From: Rhodococcus oxybenzonivorans
Lineage (GTDB): Bacteria; Actinomycetota; Actinomycetes; Mycobacteriales; Mycobacteriaceae
Direction of reading: 5' to 3'
Assembly (NCBI RefSeq): GCF_003130705.1
Contig: NZ_CP021354.1
Span: 2,604,001 to 2,668,000, forward strand
Length of the DNA: 64,000 nucleotides
Positions 37,558-47,234 of this stretch are shown here, piece by piece. Positions within the stretch are counted from its first letter, which is position 1; the number at the start of each line of letters is the position of its first letter. The notes under the pieces are model-generated. The model worked only from the letters and a program-made list of their open reading frames with translations, ran no database searches and was not told where the DNA came from. Position numbers and translations under genes: made by a program.

Positions 37558-38235
37558 GTGATCCGCGGCCGCCCGACCGGAGTCGCCGTCCCGGTCGGTG
37601 TCACCATCGCGGTGGTGTTGCTCCTGGTGATCGTGCTGGGAATCACCAATCCGGTTCGAGCCCCGCTCGTCACGTCAGATGCTCTCGGTCCGGACAACGG
37701 CGAAGTGGTGTCCGATTATGTGGCTCGTGCGGCCGGAACGCTGGAACAACCACCCGGGAACGAGCACTGGGCCCTGGTGTCGTTCGCCCGGCCGGTGTCC
37801 TCCGACACGGTGCTCGAGGTCGCGGCCACGGTGCGGGTGTCACAGCTGCTATTCCGGCTTCCACTCGACCGGGTCCAGACGCCGCTCGTTCCGGTGTCGG
37901 TCGCCTCGGGTGCCGCAGCGATCGAACGCGCGCACGTCCTGGCGTCCGCCCGGGTCCAGCGCATGACCGGCGAGACGGTCCGACAGGGGGACATTGCTGC
38001 GGTGTCCTCCCAGCAGTTCGCGCGCGACTGCCCCTGTGTGATCGGCATCGTGGTGCGGGGAAACCTCGACCGGTTGGGCGCACTGCGCTCGACCTCGGCG
38101 GTCCGCGCTGTCGAGGCGTTGCACGCCGACGCGGTGTTCGGACGTTTCGCGATCCGGCCTCTACTGCCCGAGCACGCCGAGACGGTCTCGCCCGGCCCCG
38201 ACGACGGTGCGGTGGTATCCGGAGGTGGCCCGTGA
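37558..38235 (+). CDS. Membrane protein of unknown function
   Basis: A 225-aa protein with one N-terminal transmembrane helix (about residues 11-31: VPVGVTIAVVLLLVIVLGI) and an extracellular domain. It contains ALVSFARPVSSDTVLEVAA, RVSQLLFRLPLDRVQTPLVP and CPCVIGIVVRGN, with two nearby cysteines. I do not recognise the family. GTG 37558 lies one base after the rluD stop, and the stop overlaps rarD as GTGA, so all four genes lspA-rluD-this-rarD appear to form one operon. Confidence 0.65.
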   Translation: MIRGRPTGVAVPVGVTIAVVLLLVIVLGITNPVRAPLVTSDALGPDNGEVVSDYVARAAGTLEQPPGNEHWALVSFARPVSSDTVLEVAATVRVSQLLFRLPLDRVQTPLVPVSVASGAAAIERAHVLASARVQRMTGETVRQGDIAAVSSQQFARDCPCVIGIVVRGNLDRLGALRSTSAVRAVEALHADAVFGRFAIRPLLPEHAETVSPGPDDGAVVSGGGP

Positions 38236-39149
38236 CAGCGCGGAAGGCGGAAACCGTCGGCGTGGCCTGCGGAGTCGGTGCCTACACGCTCTGGGGTGCT
38301 TTTCCCGCATTCTTCGGAATTCTCGGCCCGGCAGGGTCGGTCGAGATTCTCGCCCATCGGGTGGTGTGGACGCTGGCCCTGATGCTCGTGGTGCTGTGGG
38401 CGTCCGGGCGCATCCGCTCGCTGCGCGGACTCGGGGTGCGGACATGGCTCCTCGTCGCCGCGGCGTCGGCGTTGATCGCGATCAACTGGGGCACGTACAT
38501 CTACGGCGTGACGTCGGACCGGGTGGTCGAGACTGCACTCGGCTACTTCATCAACCCGCTGGTGAGCGTTCTGCTGGGGGTAGTGATCTTCCGGGAGCGT
38601 CTGGTGCCGGCGCAGATCGTGGCCCTCGCGCTCGCCGCCGCGGCGGTCGTCGTGATCACCGTCGACTACGGACATCCGCCGTACATCGCGCTCACCCTGG
38701 CGCTGTCCTTCGCGCTGTACGGGCTCTGCAAGAAGGTGATGCCTCTGGACCCGAGGACCAGTCTCACCGCCGAAGGCATCGTCGCGGGACCGATCGCGCT
38801 CAGCTATCTCGTCTACCTGTCGGTCGTGGGCACCGGCACGTTCCTCGGGCACGGGCCCGGTCACAGCCTGCTCCTCATCGCCGCCGGCCCGGTGACCGCG
38901 CTTCCGCTGCTGCTGTTCGGCGCTGCCGCGCAGCGAGTGCCGCTGCGCACGCTCGGAATGTTGCAATACTTGACACCTGCCCTGCAGATGATGTGGGGCG
39001 TCGCCGTCCTGCACGAGGACATGCCGGCCTCCCGGTGGATCGGATTCGCGTTGATCTGGGTGGCACTTGCGATCTTCACTACCGATGCGCTGGTGCGGGT
39101 TCGGCGCGGGAGACAGTCAGCGCGATCGTCACAGGAGCCCGTCCAGTAA
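38232..39149 (+). CDS. rarD: RarD-family EamA-type transporter
   Basis: A 305-aa protein with ten predicted transmembrane segments from two EamA repeats. RarD hallmarks are GAYTLWGAFPAFFGIL at the N-terminus, EILAHRVVWTLAL, LIAINWGTYIYGVTSDRVVE, ALGYFINPLVSVLLGVVIF and LQYLTPALQMM. It belongs to the drug/metabolite transporter superfamily; the name comes from chloramphenicol sensitivity, but the true substrate is unknown. GTG 38232 overlaps the preceding gene. A GC-rich hairpin follows at 39167-39199. Confidence 0.88.
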   Translation: MTARKAETVGVACGVGAYTLWGAFPAFFGILGPAGSVEILAHRVVWTLALMLVVLWASGRIRSLRGLGVRTWLLVAAASALIAINWGTYIYGVTSDRVVETALGYFINPLVSVLLGVVIFRERLVPAQIVALALAAAAVVVITVDYGHPPYIALTLALSFALYGLCKKVMPLDPRTSLTAEGIVAGPIALSYLVYLSVVGTGTFLGHGPGHSLLLIAAGPVTALPLLLFGAAAQRVPLRTLGMLQYLTPALQMMWGVAVLHEDMPASRWIGFALIWVALAIFTTDALVRVRRGRQSARSSQEPVQ

Positions 39150-39166
39150 CTCTCGTCACGAGTTCG

Positions 39167-39199
39167 CCGACACCCCGCCGCAGCGGCGGGCGGTGTCGG
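39167..39199 (+). terminator. GC-rich hairpin after rarD
   Basis: CCGACACC and CCGCCG pair with CGGCGG and GGTGTCGG across a 3-nt loop, with a 2-nt bulge. There is no T tract. It lies between rarD and dnaE1 and may end the lspA operon; the candidate dnaE1 -10 (TACACT, 39210-39215) is just downstream. Confidence 0.5.
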
Positions 39200-39247
39200 T
39201 CCGAGGGCCTACACTCGTGAGGCTCCCAGACCTTCAGAGAGGCGCAC

Positions 39248-42200
39248 GTGGCTGACTCGTTCGTACATCTGCACAATCACACCGAGTATTCGATGCTCGA
39301 CGGTGCGGCCAAGGTCGGCCCCCTGTTCGAAGAGGCCGAGCGGTTGGGAATGACCGCGGTGGGAATGACCGACCACGGCAACATGTACGGAGCCAGCGAG
39401 TTCTACAACGTGGCGAAGAAGCAGGGCATCAAGCCGATCATCGGGATCGAGGCCTACGTTGCGCCCGAATCCCGTTTCAACACCAAAAGGGTTCTGTGGG
39501 GCGACCGCAGCCAGAAGTCCGACGACGTCTCCGGTAGCGGTGCGTACACCCACATGACGATGGTTGCGGAGAACGCCACCGGTCTGCGAAACCTGTTCAA
39601 GCTGTCCTCCCTCGCGTCGATCGAGGGGCAGCTCGGCAAGTGGGCGCGCATGGACGAGGAGCTGATCGCCACTTACCACGAAGGCATCATCGCCACCACC
39701 GGGTGCCCGTCCGGTGAAATCCAGACGCGTCTGCGGCTCGGTCACGACCGGGAGGCCCTCGAAGCCGCCGCGAAGTGGCAGGAGATCTGGGGCAAGGACA
39801 ACTTCTTCCTCGAACTGATGGACCACGGTCTGTCGATCGAGCGGCGGGTCCGGGAGGGACTGCTCGAGATCAGCAAGAAACTCGACATTCCGCCGCTCGC
39901 CACCAACGACTGCCACTACGTCACCAAGGACGCCGCGGAGAACCACGAGGCCCTCCTCTGTATCCAGACCGGTAAGACGCTGTCCGATCCCACCCGGTTC
40001 AAGTTCGACGGCGACGGCTACTACCTGAAGTCCGCCGCGGAGATGCGGGCATTGTGGGACGACCAGGTGCCCGGCGCGTGCGACAACACGCTGCTGATCG
40101 CCGAGCGTGTCCAGTCGTACGACGACGTGTGGGCGCACCACGACCGAATGCCGATCTTCCCTGTTCCCGAGGGCGAGACGCAGGGCACCTGGTTGCGCAA
40201 GGAGGTCATGCGCGGACTGGACCGCCGGTTCCCCGACGGACCGCCCGAGGAGTACCTCGCCCGCGCCGATTACGAGATCGGCGTCATCCTCGAAATGGGT
40301 TTCCCGGCATACTTCCTCGTCGTCGGTGACCTGATCAACCACGCGCGCGAGGTGGGGATCCGCGTCGGTCCCGGCCGAGGTTCCGCCGCAGGGTCGCTCG
40401 TGGCGTACGCGATGGGTATCACCAATATCGATCCCATCCCGCACGGTCTGCTGTTCGAGCGGTTCCTCAACCCCGAGCGCGTGTCGATGCCCGATATCGA
40501 TATCGACTTCGACGACCGTCGGCGCGGTGAAATGGTGCGCTACGCCACCGACAAGTGGGGAAGCGACCGGGTGGCTCAGGTCATCACGTTCGGCACAATC
40601 AAGACGAAGGCGGCCATCAAGGATTCCGCCAGGGTCCAGTTCGGTCAGCCGGGATTCGCGATCGCCGATCAGATCACCAAGGCGCTGCCGCCGCCCATCA
40701 TGGCCAAGGACATTTCGGTGTCGGGCATCACCGATCCGAATCACGAGCGGTACAAGGAAGCGGTCGAGGTTCGTGCCCTCATCGACTCCAACCCGGACGT
40801 CGCTAAGATCTACCAGACTGCCAAGGGTCTCGAAGGCCTGATCCGCAACGCGGGCGTCCACGCCTGCGCGGTGATCATGTCGTCCGAGCCGTTGATGGAC
40901 GCCATTCCGGTGTGGAAGCGCGCCCAGGACGGCGCCATCATCACCGGTTGGGACTATCCGTCGTGTGAGGCCATCGGCCTCCTCAAGATGGACTTCCTCG
41001 GCCTTCGAAACCTCACCGTCATCGGTGATGCTATCGACAACATCAAGGCCAACCGAGGCATCGACCTCGACCTCGACACGCTCCCGCTCGACGATCCGGC
41101 AACCTACGAATTGCTCTCGCGCGGTGACACTCTCGGTGTCTTCCAGCTCGACGGCAGCGCCATGCGCGATCTGCTGCGCCGCATGCAGCCCACCGGCTTC
41201 GAGGACATCGTCGCTGTGCTCGCGCTGTATCGCCCTGGCCCGATGGGCATGAACGCGCACAACGACTATGCCGACCGCAAGAACGGCCGCCAAGAGGTCA
41301 AGCCCATCCACCCGGAGCTCGAGGAGCCCCTGAAGGAGATTCTCGCCGACACCTACGGGCTGATCGTCTACCAGGAGCAGATCATGCAGATCGCTCAGAA
41401 GGTGGCCGGGTACTCGCTGGGGCAGGCCGACATTCTCCGTCGGGCCATGGGTAAGAAGAAACTCTCCGTGCTGGAGGAGGCGTACGCCGGGTTCCGCGAG
41501 GGCATGCTCGCCAACAACTTCTCCGAGCCGGCGATCAAGGCATTGTGGGACACCATCCTCCCGTTCGCCGGCTACGCCTTCAACAAGTCTCACGCCGCCG
41601 GGTACGGGTTGGTGTCGTTCTGGACTGGATATCTCAAGGCCAACTACCCCGCCGAGTACATGGCGGGCCTGCTCACCTCGGTGGGTGACGACAAGGACAA
41701 GGCCGCCATCTATCTCGCCGACTGCCGCAAGATGGGTATCACGGTGTTGCCGCCCGACGTGAACGAGTCGGAGGTCAATTTCGCCTCGGTCGGCGAAGAC
41801 ATCCGCTTCGGCATGGGCGCGGTGCGCAACGTCGGGGCCAATGTGGTCGCGTCGATCATCAAGGCCAGGAAGGAGAAGTCCAAGTTCGTGGACTTCTCGG
41901 ACTACCTCAACAAGATCGACGCCGCAGCCTGCTCCAAGAAGGTCACCGAATCGTTGATCAAGGCGGGTGGGTTCGACTCGCTCGGCCATCCCCGCAAGGG
42001 ACTCATGCTCGTCCATGCCGACGCGATCGACGCAGTGATGGGTACCAAGAAGGCGGAGGCCATCGGCCAGTTCGACCTGTTCGGGGGCGACGACGCCGAC
42101 GAATCGATCTCCTCGGTATTCAACGTCAAGATTCCCGACGAAGAATGGGACAGCAAGCACCGACTGGCGTTGGAACGCGAGATGTTGGGGCTCTACGTTT

Positions 42201-42784
42201 CGGGGCATCCACTCAACGGCGTCGAGCACGTCCTGTCCGCACAGTCGGACACGGCGATTCCGGCCATCCTCGAGGGCGATGTTAAGGACGGCGCCCAGGT
42301 CACCGTCGGCGGTATTCTCGCCTCGGTCAACCGGCGGATCAACAAGAACGGTCTGACGTGGGCGTCGGCACAGCTCGAGGATCTGTCGGGCGGTATCGAG
42401 GTGCTGTTCTTCCCGCAGGCGTACTCGGTCTACGGGATGGACGTCACCGAGGATTCCGTCGTCCTCGTCAAGGGGCGGGTGTCTGTGCGTGACGACCGCA
42501 TCTCACTTATCGCGAACGACCTTGCGGTGCCGGACCTTTCGGCCGTCGGTGTCGCCAAGCCGCTGGCGGTGAGCCTCCCGTTGCGTCAGTGCACCAAAGA
42601 CAAGCTGGGCGCACTCCGGCAGGTACTCACTCGGCACCCGGGAACCTCGGACGTGCATGTGCGGTTGATCGGTGGAACCGAGATCACGTTGTGGAAGGTC
42701 GACGACGTGCTGCGTGTCGAGCCGTCGTCGGCGTTGATGGGCGACCTCAAGGCGCTGCTCGGGCCCAGCTGTCTGTCGGTGTGA
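39248..42784 (+). CDS. dnaE1: Replicative DNA polymerase III alpha subunit DnaE1
   Basis: A 1178-aa C-family polymerase, the main replicase and, in mycobacteria, the proofreader through its PHP domain. The PHP domain starts [17 protein letters not shown] near residue 5 and includes TDHGNMYGA near 42. The palm has [19 protein letters not shown] near 378 and the catalytic [11 protein letters not shown] near 415. [14 protein letters not shown] and [20 protein letters not shown] (near 776) are typical. A C-terminal OB-fold ([18 protein letters not shown]) completes it. GTG 39248 is the start, about 26 nt after the predicted transcription start from TACACT. Length fits the family (about 1180 aa). 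Confidence 0.96.
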   Translation: MADSFVHLHNHTEYSMLDGAAKVGPLFEEAERLGMTAVGMTDHGNMYGASEFYNVAKKQGIKPIIGIEAYVAPESRFNTKRVLWGDRSQKSDDVSGSGAYTHMTMVAENATGLRNLFKLSSLASIEGQLGKWARMDEELIATYHEGIIATTGCPSGEIQTRLRLGHDREALEAAAKWQEIWGKDNFFLELMDHGLSIERRVREGLLEISKKLDIPPLATNDCHYVTKDAAENHEALLCIQTGKTLSDPTRFKFDGDGYYLKSAAEMRALWDDQVPGACDNTLLIAERVQSYDDVWAHHDRMPIFPVPEGETQGTWLRKEVMRGLDRRFPDGPPEEYLARADYEIGVILEMGFPAYFLVVGDLINHAREVGIRVGPGRGSAAGSLVAYAMGITNIDPIPHGLLFERFLNPERVSMPDIDIDFDDRRRGEMVRYATDKWGSDRVAQVITFGTIKTKAAIKDSARVQFGQPGFAIADQITKALPPPIMAKDISVSGITDPNHERYKEAVEVRALIDSNPDVAKIYQTAKGLEGLIRNAGVHACAVIMSSEPLMDAIPVWKRAQDGAIITGWDYPSCEAIGLLKMDFLGLRNLTVIGDAIDNIKANRGIDLDLDTLPLDDPATYELLSRGDTLGVFQLDGSAMRDLLRRMQPTGFEDIVAVLALYRPGPMGMNAHNDYADRKNGRQEVKPIHPELEEPLKEILADTYGLIVYQEQIMQIAQKVAGYSLGQADILRRAMGKKKLSVLEEAYAGFREGMLANNFSEPAIKALWDTILPFAGYAFNKSHAAGYGLVSFWTGYLKANYPAEYMAGLLTSVGDDKDKAAIYLADCRKMGITVLPPDVNESEVNFASVGEDIRFGMGAVRNVGANVVASIIKARKEKSKFVDFSDYLNKIDAAACSKKVTESLIKAGGFDSLGHPRKGLMLVHADAIDAVMGTKKAEAIGQFDLFGGDDADESISSVFNVKIPDEEWDSKHRLALEREMLGLYVSGHPLNGVEHVLSAQSDTAIPAILEGDVKDGAQVTVGGILASVNRRINKNGLTWASAQLEDLSGGIEVLFFPQAYSVYGMDVTEDSVVLVKGRVSVRDDRISLIANDLAVPDLSAVGVAKPLAVSLPLRQCTKDKLGALRQVLTRHPGTSDVHVRLIGGTEITLWKVDDVLRVEPSSALMGDLKALLGPSCLSV

Positions 42785-42785
42785 C

Positions 42786-43025
42786 CTATTCGGGAGGGGC
42801 GTCGGGAAAGAGCCGGCGCACCCACCAGACCACCACCGCGACAGCGGCTGCGGTGAGGACGGCCACCTGCACGGCCTCGGCGATGATCAGAACGGCCACG
42901 AAAACCAGCAATCCGACGGCTAGGGCTTCGAGTTTGTAGAGGGGCCACGCGGTACCGGCGAGATCGACGGTGCGGGGAGCCCGGCTGCCTGTGACGTGAG
43001 GGATCGGCGTGTCGGATGTCGTCAT
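42786..43025 (-). CDS. Small membrane protein of unknown function
   Basis: A 79-aa protein. A polar N-terminus ([20 protein letters not shown]) is followed by a long hydrophobic region (about residues 36-72, likely two transmembrane helices) and a short C-terminus [11 protein letters not shown] 43025 has GAGG nine bases upstream; the longer open frame to 43097 lacks a ribosome site. It converges tail to tail with dnaE1, only 1 bp between stops, and diverges from the Ddn-like gene. No family was recognised. Confidence 0.6.
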   Translation of the reverse strand: MTTSDTPIPHVTGSRAPRTVDLAGTAWPLYKLEALAVGLLVFVAVLIIAEAVQVAVLTAAAVAVVVWWVRRLFPDAPPE

Positions 43026-43171
43026 CGCGGGTTCACCTCGCTGTTCGTATATCCGTGTGTGCCGATCAGGGTACGCGCAACTGGGAGTTCGGTCCAACGA
43101 ACACGCGAGGTCGCGCTGTCGATTCGGGGCGTTCGGTGGCGCAGACCGGGTGGTCGGGGTTCACTGGACGC

Positions 43172-43606
43172 ATGCCACTCACAGGTGAATACGAACCCAG
43201 TCCGTCCAAGTGGGCCGCAGATCAAGCGGAGTTGATCGAATCGAGCAACGGCACCGAAGGTACGACGCTCAATGGAATGCCCGTCGTCCTGTTGACCACC
43301 CGCGGGGCGAAATCCGGGAAACTTCGCAAGACCCCGCTGATGCGCGTCGAGCACGACGGAAAGTATGCGATCGTGGCGTCCCTCGGCGGCGCTCCGAAGA
43401 ACCCCGTGTGGTACTACAACGTGAAGGCCGATCCGCACGTCGAGCTCCGGGACGGTCACATGACACGGGACATGGTGGCCCGGGAGGTGACCGGCGAGGA
43501 GAAGGCAGTCTGGTGGGAGCGCGCGGTCGCCGCATTCCCCAACTACGCCGATTATCAGAAGAACACCGACCGGGAGATTCCTGTCTTCGTTCTCGAGCCC
43601 GCCTGA
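43172..43606 (+). CDS. F420-dependent (Ddn-like) nitroreductase family protein
   Basis: A 144-aa split-beta-barrel protein of the deazaflavin (F420)-dependent nitroreductase family. Typical residues are [60 protein letters not shown], and [20 protein letters not shown]. Relatives include M. tuberculosis Rv1558 and Ddn (activator of pretomanid), which reduce quinones or other substrates with F420H2. ATG 43172 matches the family N-terminus. It lies 43 bp before ilvA, as in M. tuberculosis. The native substrate is unknown. Confidence 0.88.
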   Translation: MPLTGEYEPSPSKWAADQAELIESSNGTEGTTLNGMPVVLLTTRGAKSGKLRKTPLMRVEHDGKYAIVASLGGAPKNPVWYYNVKADPHVELRDGHMTRDMVAREVTGEEKAVWWERAVAAFPNYADYQKNTDREIPVFVLEPA

Positions 43607-43649
43607 GAATTGCCCCGGCTGGTACGGCGGGCTGTGGTGGTGGGAACAT

Positions 43650-45005
43650 ATGCGGGTGTCCACATCGCCCGATACCGCAGCCCGCAACACCACTTCGCCC
43701 CTGACCGTGGGCGACATCGACGCGGCGATCGAGCGAATTTCCCACGTGATCGACGCCACGCCGCTGCAATGGAGCGAGCGGCTGTCGGCACTCACCGGCG
43801 CGAATGTCTACCTCAAGCGCGAGGACCTGCAGGTGGTCCGCTCCTACAAGCTACGCGGCGCCTACAACCTGATGGCTCAGCTCGCCCCGGACGAACGTGC
43901 GGCGGGTGTGGTGACGGCCAGCGCGGGCAATCATGCGCAGGGAGTGGCCTTCGCCTGCCGCGCAATGGGAATCGTCGGACGAATCTATGTTCCGTCTAGT
44001 ACGCCGAAGCAGAAGCGCGACCGCATCCGCGCGCACGGCGGCGAGTTCGTCGAACTCATTCTGACGGGGGAGACCTACGATGCGGCGGCCGCTGCCGCCG
44101 CCGCCGATGTGCTGCGCACCGGGGCGACGATGGTCCCGCCGTTCGACGACGTACGCACCGCGGCGGGCCAGGGGACGATCGCCGCTGAGATTCTCGCGCA
44201 GCTCGACACGGTTCCCGACGCGGTGGTCGTCCCGGTCGGGGGAGGCGGGTGCATCGCCGGTATGGCGACCTATCTTCACGCTCACGCGCCGCGGACTGCC
44301 CTCGTCGGCGTGGAGCCGACCGGCGCGGCGTCGATGACCGCCGCCCTGGTGGCCGGGGCGCCGGTCACGCTGTCGGAGATCGACCCGTTCGTCGACGGTG
44401 CCTCGGTGAAGCGGGTCGGCGACCTGCCGTTCGCCGTCGTGTCCGCGCTCGGCGCCGAGGTCGTTTCGCATACGGCGCTGCTGCAGGCTGACGGGTCGAC
44501 GATCCGACTCGATCCGGAGAGCTTCGTCATGACGAACCTCGACGAAGGTGCCCTGTGCACCACGATGCTCGAGCTGTACCAGAACGAGGGCATCATCGCC
44601 GAGCCCGCCGGTGCACTGTCCGTCGCCGCGCTCGGCAGCATCACGTTCGAACCCGGTTCGACGGTGGTGTGCCTCGTCTCGGGCGGCAACAACGACGTCT
44701 CGCGCTATGGCGAAATTCTGGAACGGTCGCTGGTGCATCTCGGTCTCAAGCACTACTTCCTCGTCGATTTTCCGCAGGAACCGGGTGCGCTGCGACGATT
44801 CCTGGACGAGGTGCTCGGTCCCGAGGACGACATCACGCTGTTCGAGTACGTCAAACGGAACAACCGTGAGACCGGCGCCGCCCTGGTAGGTATCGAGTTG
44901 GGGAATGCGGACGGTCTCGGCGACCTCCTCGAGCGGATGGAGCACTCGCAGATGCAGGTGGAGCGGTTGGAACCGGGTAGCCCGGCGTACCGCTACCTCA
45001 CCTGA
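43650..45005 (+). CDS. ilvA: Threonine dehydratase (biosynthetic, IlvA)
   Basis: A 451-aa PLP enzyme deaminating L-threonine to 2-oxobutanoate for isoleucine synthesis. The PLP lysine is in VVRSYKLRGAYNLM near residue 66, followed by TASAGNHAQGVAFAC, the phosphate-binding VVPVGGGGCIAGMATYL near 192, and SGGNNDVSRYGEI near 350. The C-terminal ~90 residues (HYFLVDFPQEPGALRRFL) form one ACT-like regulatory domain, so feedback by isoleucine is likely. ATG 43650 is the start. The stop is 1 bp from the convergent TetR gene. Confidence 0.93.
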   Translation: MRVSTSPDTAARNTTSPLTVGDIDAAIERISHVIDATPLQWSERLSALTGANVYLKREDLQVVRSYKLRGAYNLMAQLAPDERAAGVVTASAGNHAQGVAFACRAMGIVGRIYVPSSTPKQKRDRIRAHGGEFVELILTGETYDAAAAAAAADVLRTGATMVPPFDDVRTAAGQGTIAAEILAQLDTVPDAVVVPVGGGGCIAGMATYLHAHAPRTALVGVEPTGAASMTAALVAGAPVTLSEIDPFVDGASVKRVGDLPFAVVSALGAEVVSHTALLQADGSTIRLDPESFVMTNLDEGALCTTMLELYQNEGIIAEPAGALSVAALGSITFEPGSTVVCLVSGGNNDVSRYGEILERSLVHLGLKHYFLVDFPQEPGALRRFLDEVLGPEDDITLFEYVKRNNRETGAALVGIELGNADGLGDLLERMEHSQMQVERLEPGSPAYRYLT

Positions 45006-45006
45006 G

Positions 45007-45531
45007 TCACTTCTGCAGGAGTCGCTCCACGACCTTGCTGTACAGCTCCGGCTCGGGCAGGGGGAGTCCGAGTAGGGCCGCGAGGTAAATGCCGTCGCCG
45101 ACCAGCCGGACGATCTCGGCCTGCACCGGGTCCTCGATTTCGCTGTGCAGGCCTTCGTCCCAGCCGCGCATGACCTCGATCACCGCTCGCTGGATCTCGT
45201 CGTGTTGTCCGTCGACGCTGCGCAATGCGGCGATGGTGGATCGATAGAGGGCCAGCTCTTCGGTCGTGCTGGCATCCGGAACCTGCAGATACCACTCGGA
45301 CAGCGAGGTGCCGCCGGAAACGGCGTCGGCGAGCTGGGCGTCGGCGCGCTCGCCCAGGCGACGCACCATCGCCGCGAGGAGTGCCTCTTTATTGGGGAAG
45401 TGGTACAGGAGACCACCCTTGGAGACCTCTGCTTCGGCGGCGACTGCTTCGAGTGTCACCTGGGCGATTCCCACGTCGAGTAACAACTTCTCGAGGGCGT
45501 CGAGTATTCGATCGCGCGTACCGGCAGCCAT
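45007..45531 (-). CDS. TetR-family repressor of the adjacent efflux gene
   Basis: A 174-aa protein. Its N-terminal HTH reads RDRILDALEKLLLDVGIAQV, TLEAVAAEAEVSKGGLLYHF then PNKEALLAAMVRRL, which is standard TetR. The remainder is a ligand-binding domain. It is divergent from an MFS transporter with two related palindromes between them (ACCGTCCGGACGGT and ACCGGCTGGACGGT). Its own candidate promoter (-35 TTGAAC, 17 nt, -10 TATTTC on the minus strand) encloses the first palindrome. Both observations support autorepression and control of the exporter. Confidence 0.9.
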   Translation of the reverse strand: MAAGTRDRILDALEKLLLDVGIAQVTLEAVAAEAEVSKGGLLYHFPNKEALLAAMVRRLGERADAQLADAVSGGTSLSEWYLQVPDASTTEELALYRSTIAALRSVDGQHDEIQRAVIEVMRGWDEGLHSEIEDPVQAEIVRLVGDGIYLAALLGLPLPEPELYSKVVERLLQK

Positions 45532-45560
45532 GAAGAGGGACTGTACCTGGAAATAACTTT

Positions 45561-45574
45561 ACCGTCCGGACGGT
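45561..45574. promoter_or_regulatory. TetR operator O1
   Basis: ACCGTCCGGACGGT is a perfect 14-bp palindrome. It overlaps the -35 and spacer of the rightward MFS promoter (-35 TTTACC 45558-45563, 17 nt, -10 TACAGT 45581-45586) and the spacer of the leftward tetR promoter. Confidence 0.75.
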
Positions 45575-45596
45575 TCAAGCTACAGTAGCCAGCTGT

Positions 45597-45610
45597 ACCG
45601 GCTGGACGGT
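45597..45610. promoter_or_regulatory. TetR operator O2
   Basis: ACCGGCTGGACGGT matches O1 at 12 of 14 positions and lies 36 bp from it centre to centre, just downstream of the predicted MFS transcription start. A second dimer here would act as a roadblock. Confidence 0.65.
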
Positions 45611-45653
45611 TTGCCGACCGTGTCGGCCCTCCAAGGAAAGTCGTAGGAAAGAA

Positions 45654-47234
45654 ATGTCTGTCTCCACGGATCGCGGGATCAACGACGCCTTCGGCGCGCC
45701 GGATCAGGCATCCGCGTCACGCCGAGACTGGCTCGGACTCGTCGTTCTGGCGTTTGCCGTACTTTTGATCGCCGTCGACGGCACGGTGCTCGATCTCGCT
45801 CTTCCCTTCATCAGTGCCGACCTCGAGCCGAGCAGCACCCAGCTGCTGTGGATCATCGATGTCTACTCCTTCGTGCTCGCCGGACTGCTCATCACGATGG
45901 GCACCCTCGGTGACCGCATCGGCCGACGGCGCCTACTGCTCGTGGGCGCTGCCGGTTTCGGTATCGCCTCGTTGATCGCGGCGTGGGCGCCCACCCCGGA
46001 GATGCTCATCGTCGCGCGGGTTCTGCAGGGAATCTCCGGTGCAACCCTCATGCCGGCGACTCTCGGACTGATTCGGACGATCTTCGCCAACCCTCGCGAG
46101 CGCACACTGGCGATCGGTGTGTGGGGCGCGATGGCCGGCGGCGGAACCGCGGCCGGTCCTCTGATCGGGGGCTGGCTACTCGAACACTTCTGGTGGGGTT
46201 CGGTGTTCCTGATCAACCTCCCGGTGATGCTGGTCCTCATCGTCGCCGGACCGCTCGTGATCCCCGAGTCGAAGGATCCGACACCGGGTCGCTTCGACCT
46301 GCTCAGCGCTGCGCTGTCGATGTCGACGATGCTGCCGCTCGTGTATGCGGTGAAGGAAACGGTGGTCCACGGGTTCGCGCCGGAACTCCTTGCGATCGGC
46401 ATGGTCGGCGCGGCGTCGGGCGTGGCATTCGTGCGCAGGCAGCGCGCGATGAAAGATCCGATGATCGACGTCGCGCTGTTCGCCAAGCCGGCCTTCTCGA
46501 CGGCCGTGCTCACGAACCTACTGTCCATCTTCGCCCTGGCCGGCGTGCTGTTCTTCGGATCCCAGTATCTGCAGCTGGTGCTGGGTAACACGGCATTGCA
46601 ATCGGGTGTGCTGATGCTCCCCGGCATGCTGCTCAGCGCTGTCACCGCGCTCGCCGCCGCCTGGATGGTGCGCCGGTGGTCGACGTCCCACGTCCTCGGT
46701 GGGGGCCTCGCGGTCGCCGGACTCGGTGCCGCGATGATGCTGACACTGAGTGTCGACAGTGCCCCGACGATGTTCGTCGTCGGCTTCGCCCTCGCCGGGG
46801 CCGGCGTCGGGATCGCCTTGACCCTGACATCCGACCTCGTCGTCAGTGCGGTCGAGCCCGAGCGGGCGGGCGCCGCCTCGGCCGTGTCCGAGACGGCGTA
46901 CGAACTCGGTGTCGCACTGGGTGTCGCGGTCCTGGGCAGCGTGGTGATGGCGTTCTTCCGCGGCGGCCTCGACACATCGATGTTGGCACCGGAACGGGTG
47001 GACGCGGCCCGCGGCACGCTCGGTGCGGCGGTCGCAGAAGCCGAGCATCTACCCGATACGTCGCGATCGGTCTTTCTGGAGTCGGCGCAGTCGGCGTTCG
47101 TCGAGGGCATGCACGTGGCCGCAGGCGCCACCGCGCTGATTCTGTTCGCCACCGCGGTGCTCGTGCTCCGGATGCTGCGCGGCCGTCAGCACGAGGCGAC
47201 AGTGCGCGAGGCATCGAGCACCACGAACGAGTGA
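45654..47234 (+). CDS. MFS multidrug exporter, DHA2 (14-TMS EmrB/QacA) family
   Basis: A 526-aa protein with about 14 transmembrane helices. It has DHA2 motif A-like LITMGTLGDRIGRRRLLLVG near residue 85 and motif C-type GAMAGGGTAAGPLIGGWLLE near 162. An early acidic residue lies in LLIAVDGTVLDLALPFI, as in proton-driven QacA/EmrB exporters. ATG 45654 follows AAGGAAAG. It is divergent from the TetR gene and likely derepressed by its own substrate. The last 49 bp overlap the 3' end of treZ on the opposite strand. The substrate is unknown. Confidence 0.9.
   Translation: MSVSTDRGINDAFGAPDQASASRRDWLGLVVLAFAVLLIAVDGTVLDLALPFISADLEPSSTQLLWIIDVYSFVLAGLLITMGTLGDRIGRRRLLLVGAAGFGIASLIAAWAPTPEMLIVARVLQGISGATLMPATLGLIRTIFANPRERTLAIGVWGAMAGGGTAAGPLIGGWLLEHFWWGSVFLINLPVMLVLIVAGPLVIPESKDPTPGRFDLLSAALSMSTMLPLVYAVKETVVHGFAPELLAIGMVGAASGVAFVRRQRAMKDPMIDVALFAKPAFSTAVLTNLLSIFALAGVLFFGSQYLQLVLGNTALQSGVLMLPGMLLSAVTALAAAWMVRRWSTSHVLGGGLAVAGLGAAMMLTLSVDSAPTMFVVGFALAGAGVGIALTLTSDLVVSAVEPERAGAASAVSETAYELGVALGVAVLGSVVMAFFRGGLDTSMLAPERVDAARGTLGAAVAEAEHLPDTSRSVFLESAQSAFVEGMHVAAGATALILFATAVLVLRMLRGRQHEATVREASSTTNE

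Noticed and set aside
39209..42229. 1006-codon minus-strand open frame opposite dnaE1
   Set aside because: Antisense shadow of dnaE1, with no ribosome site and no recognisable fold.
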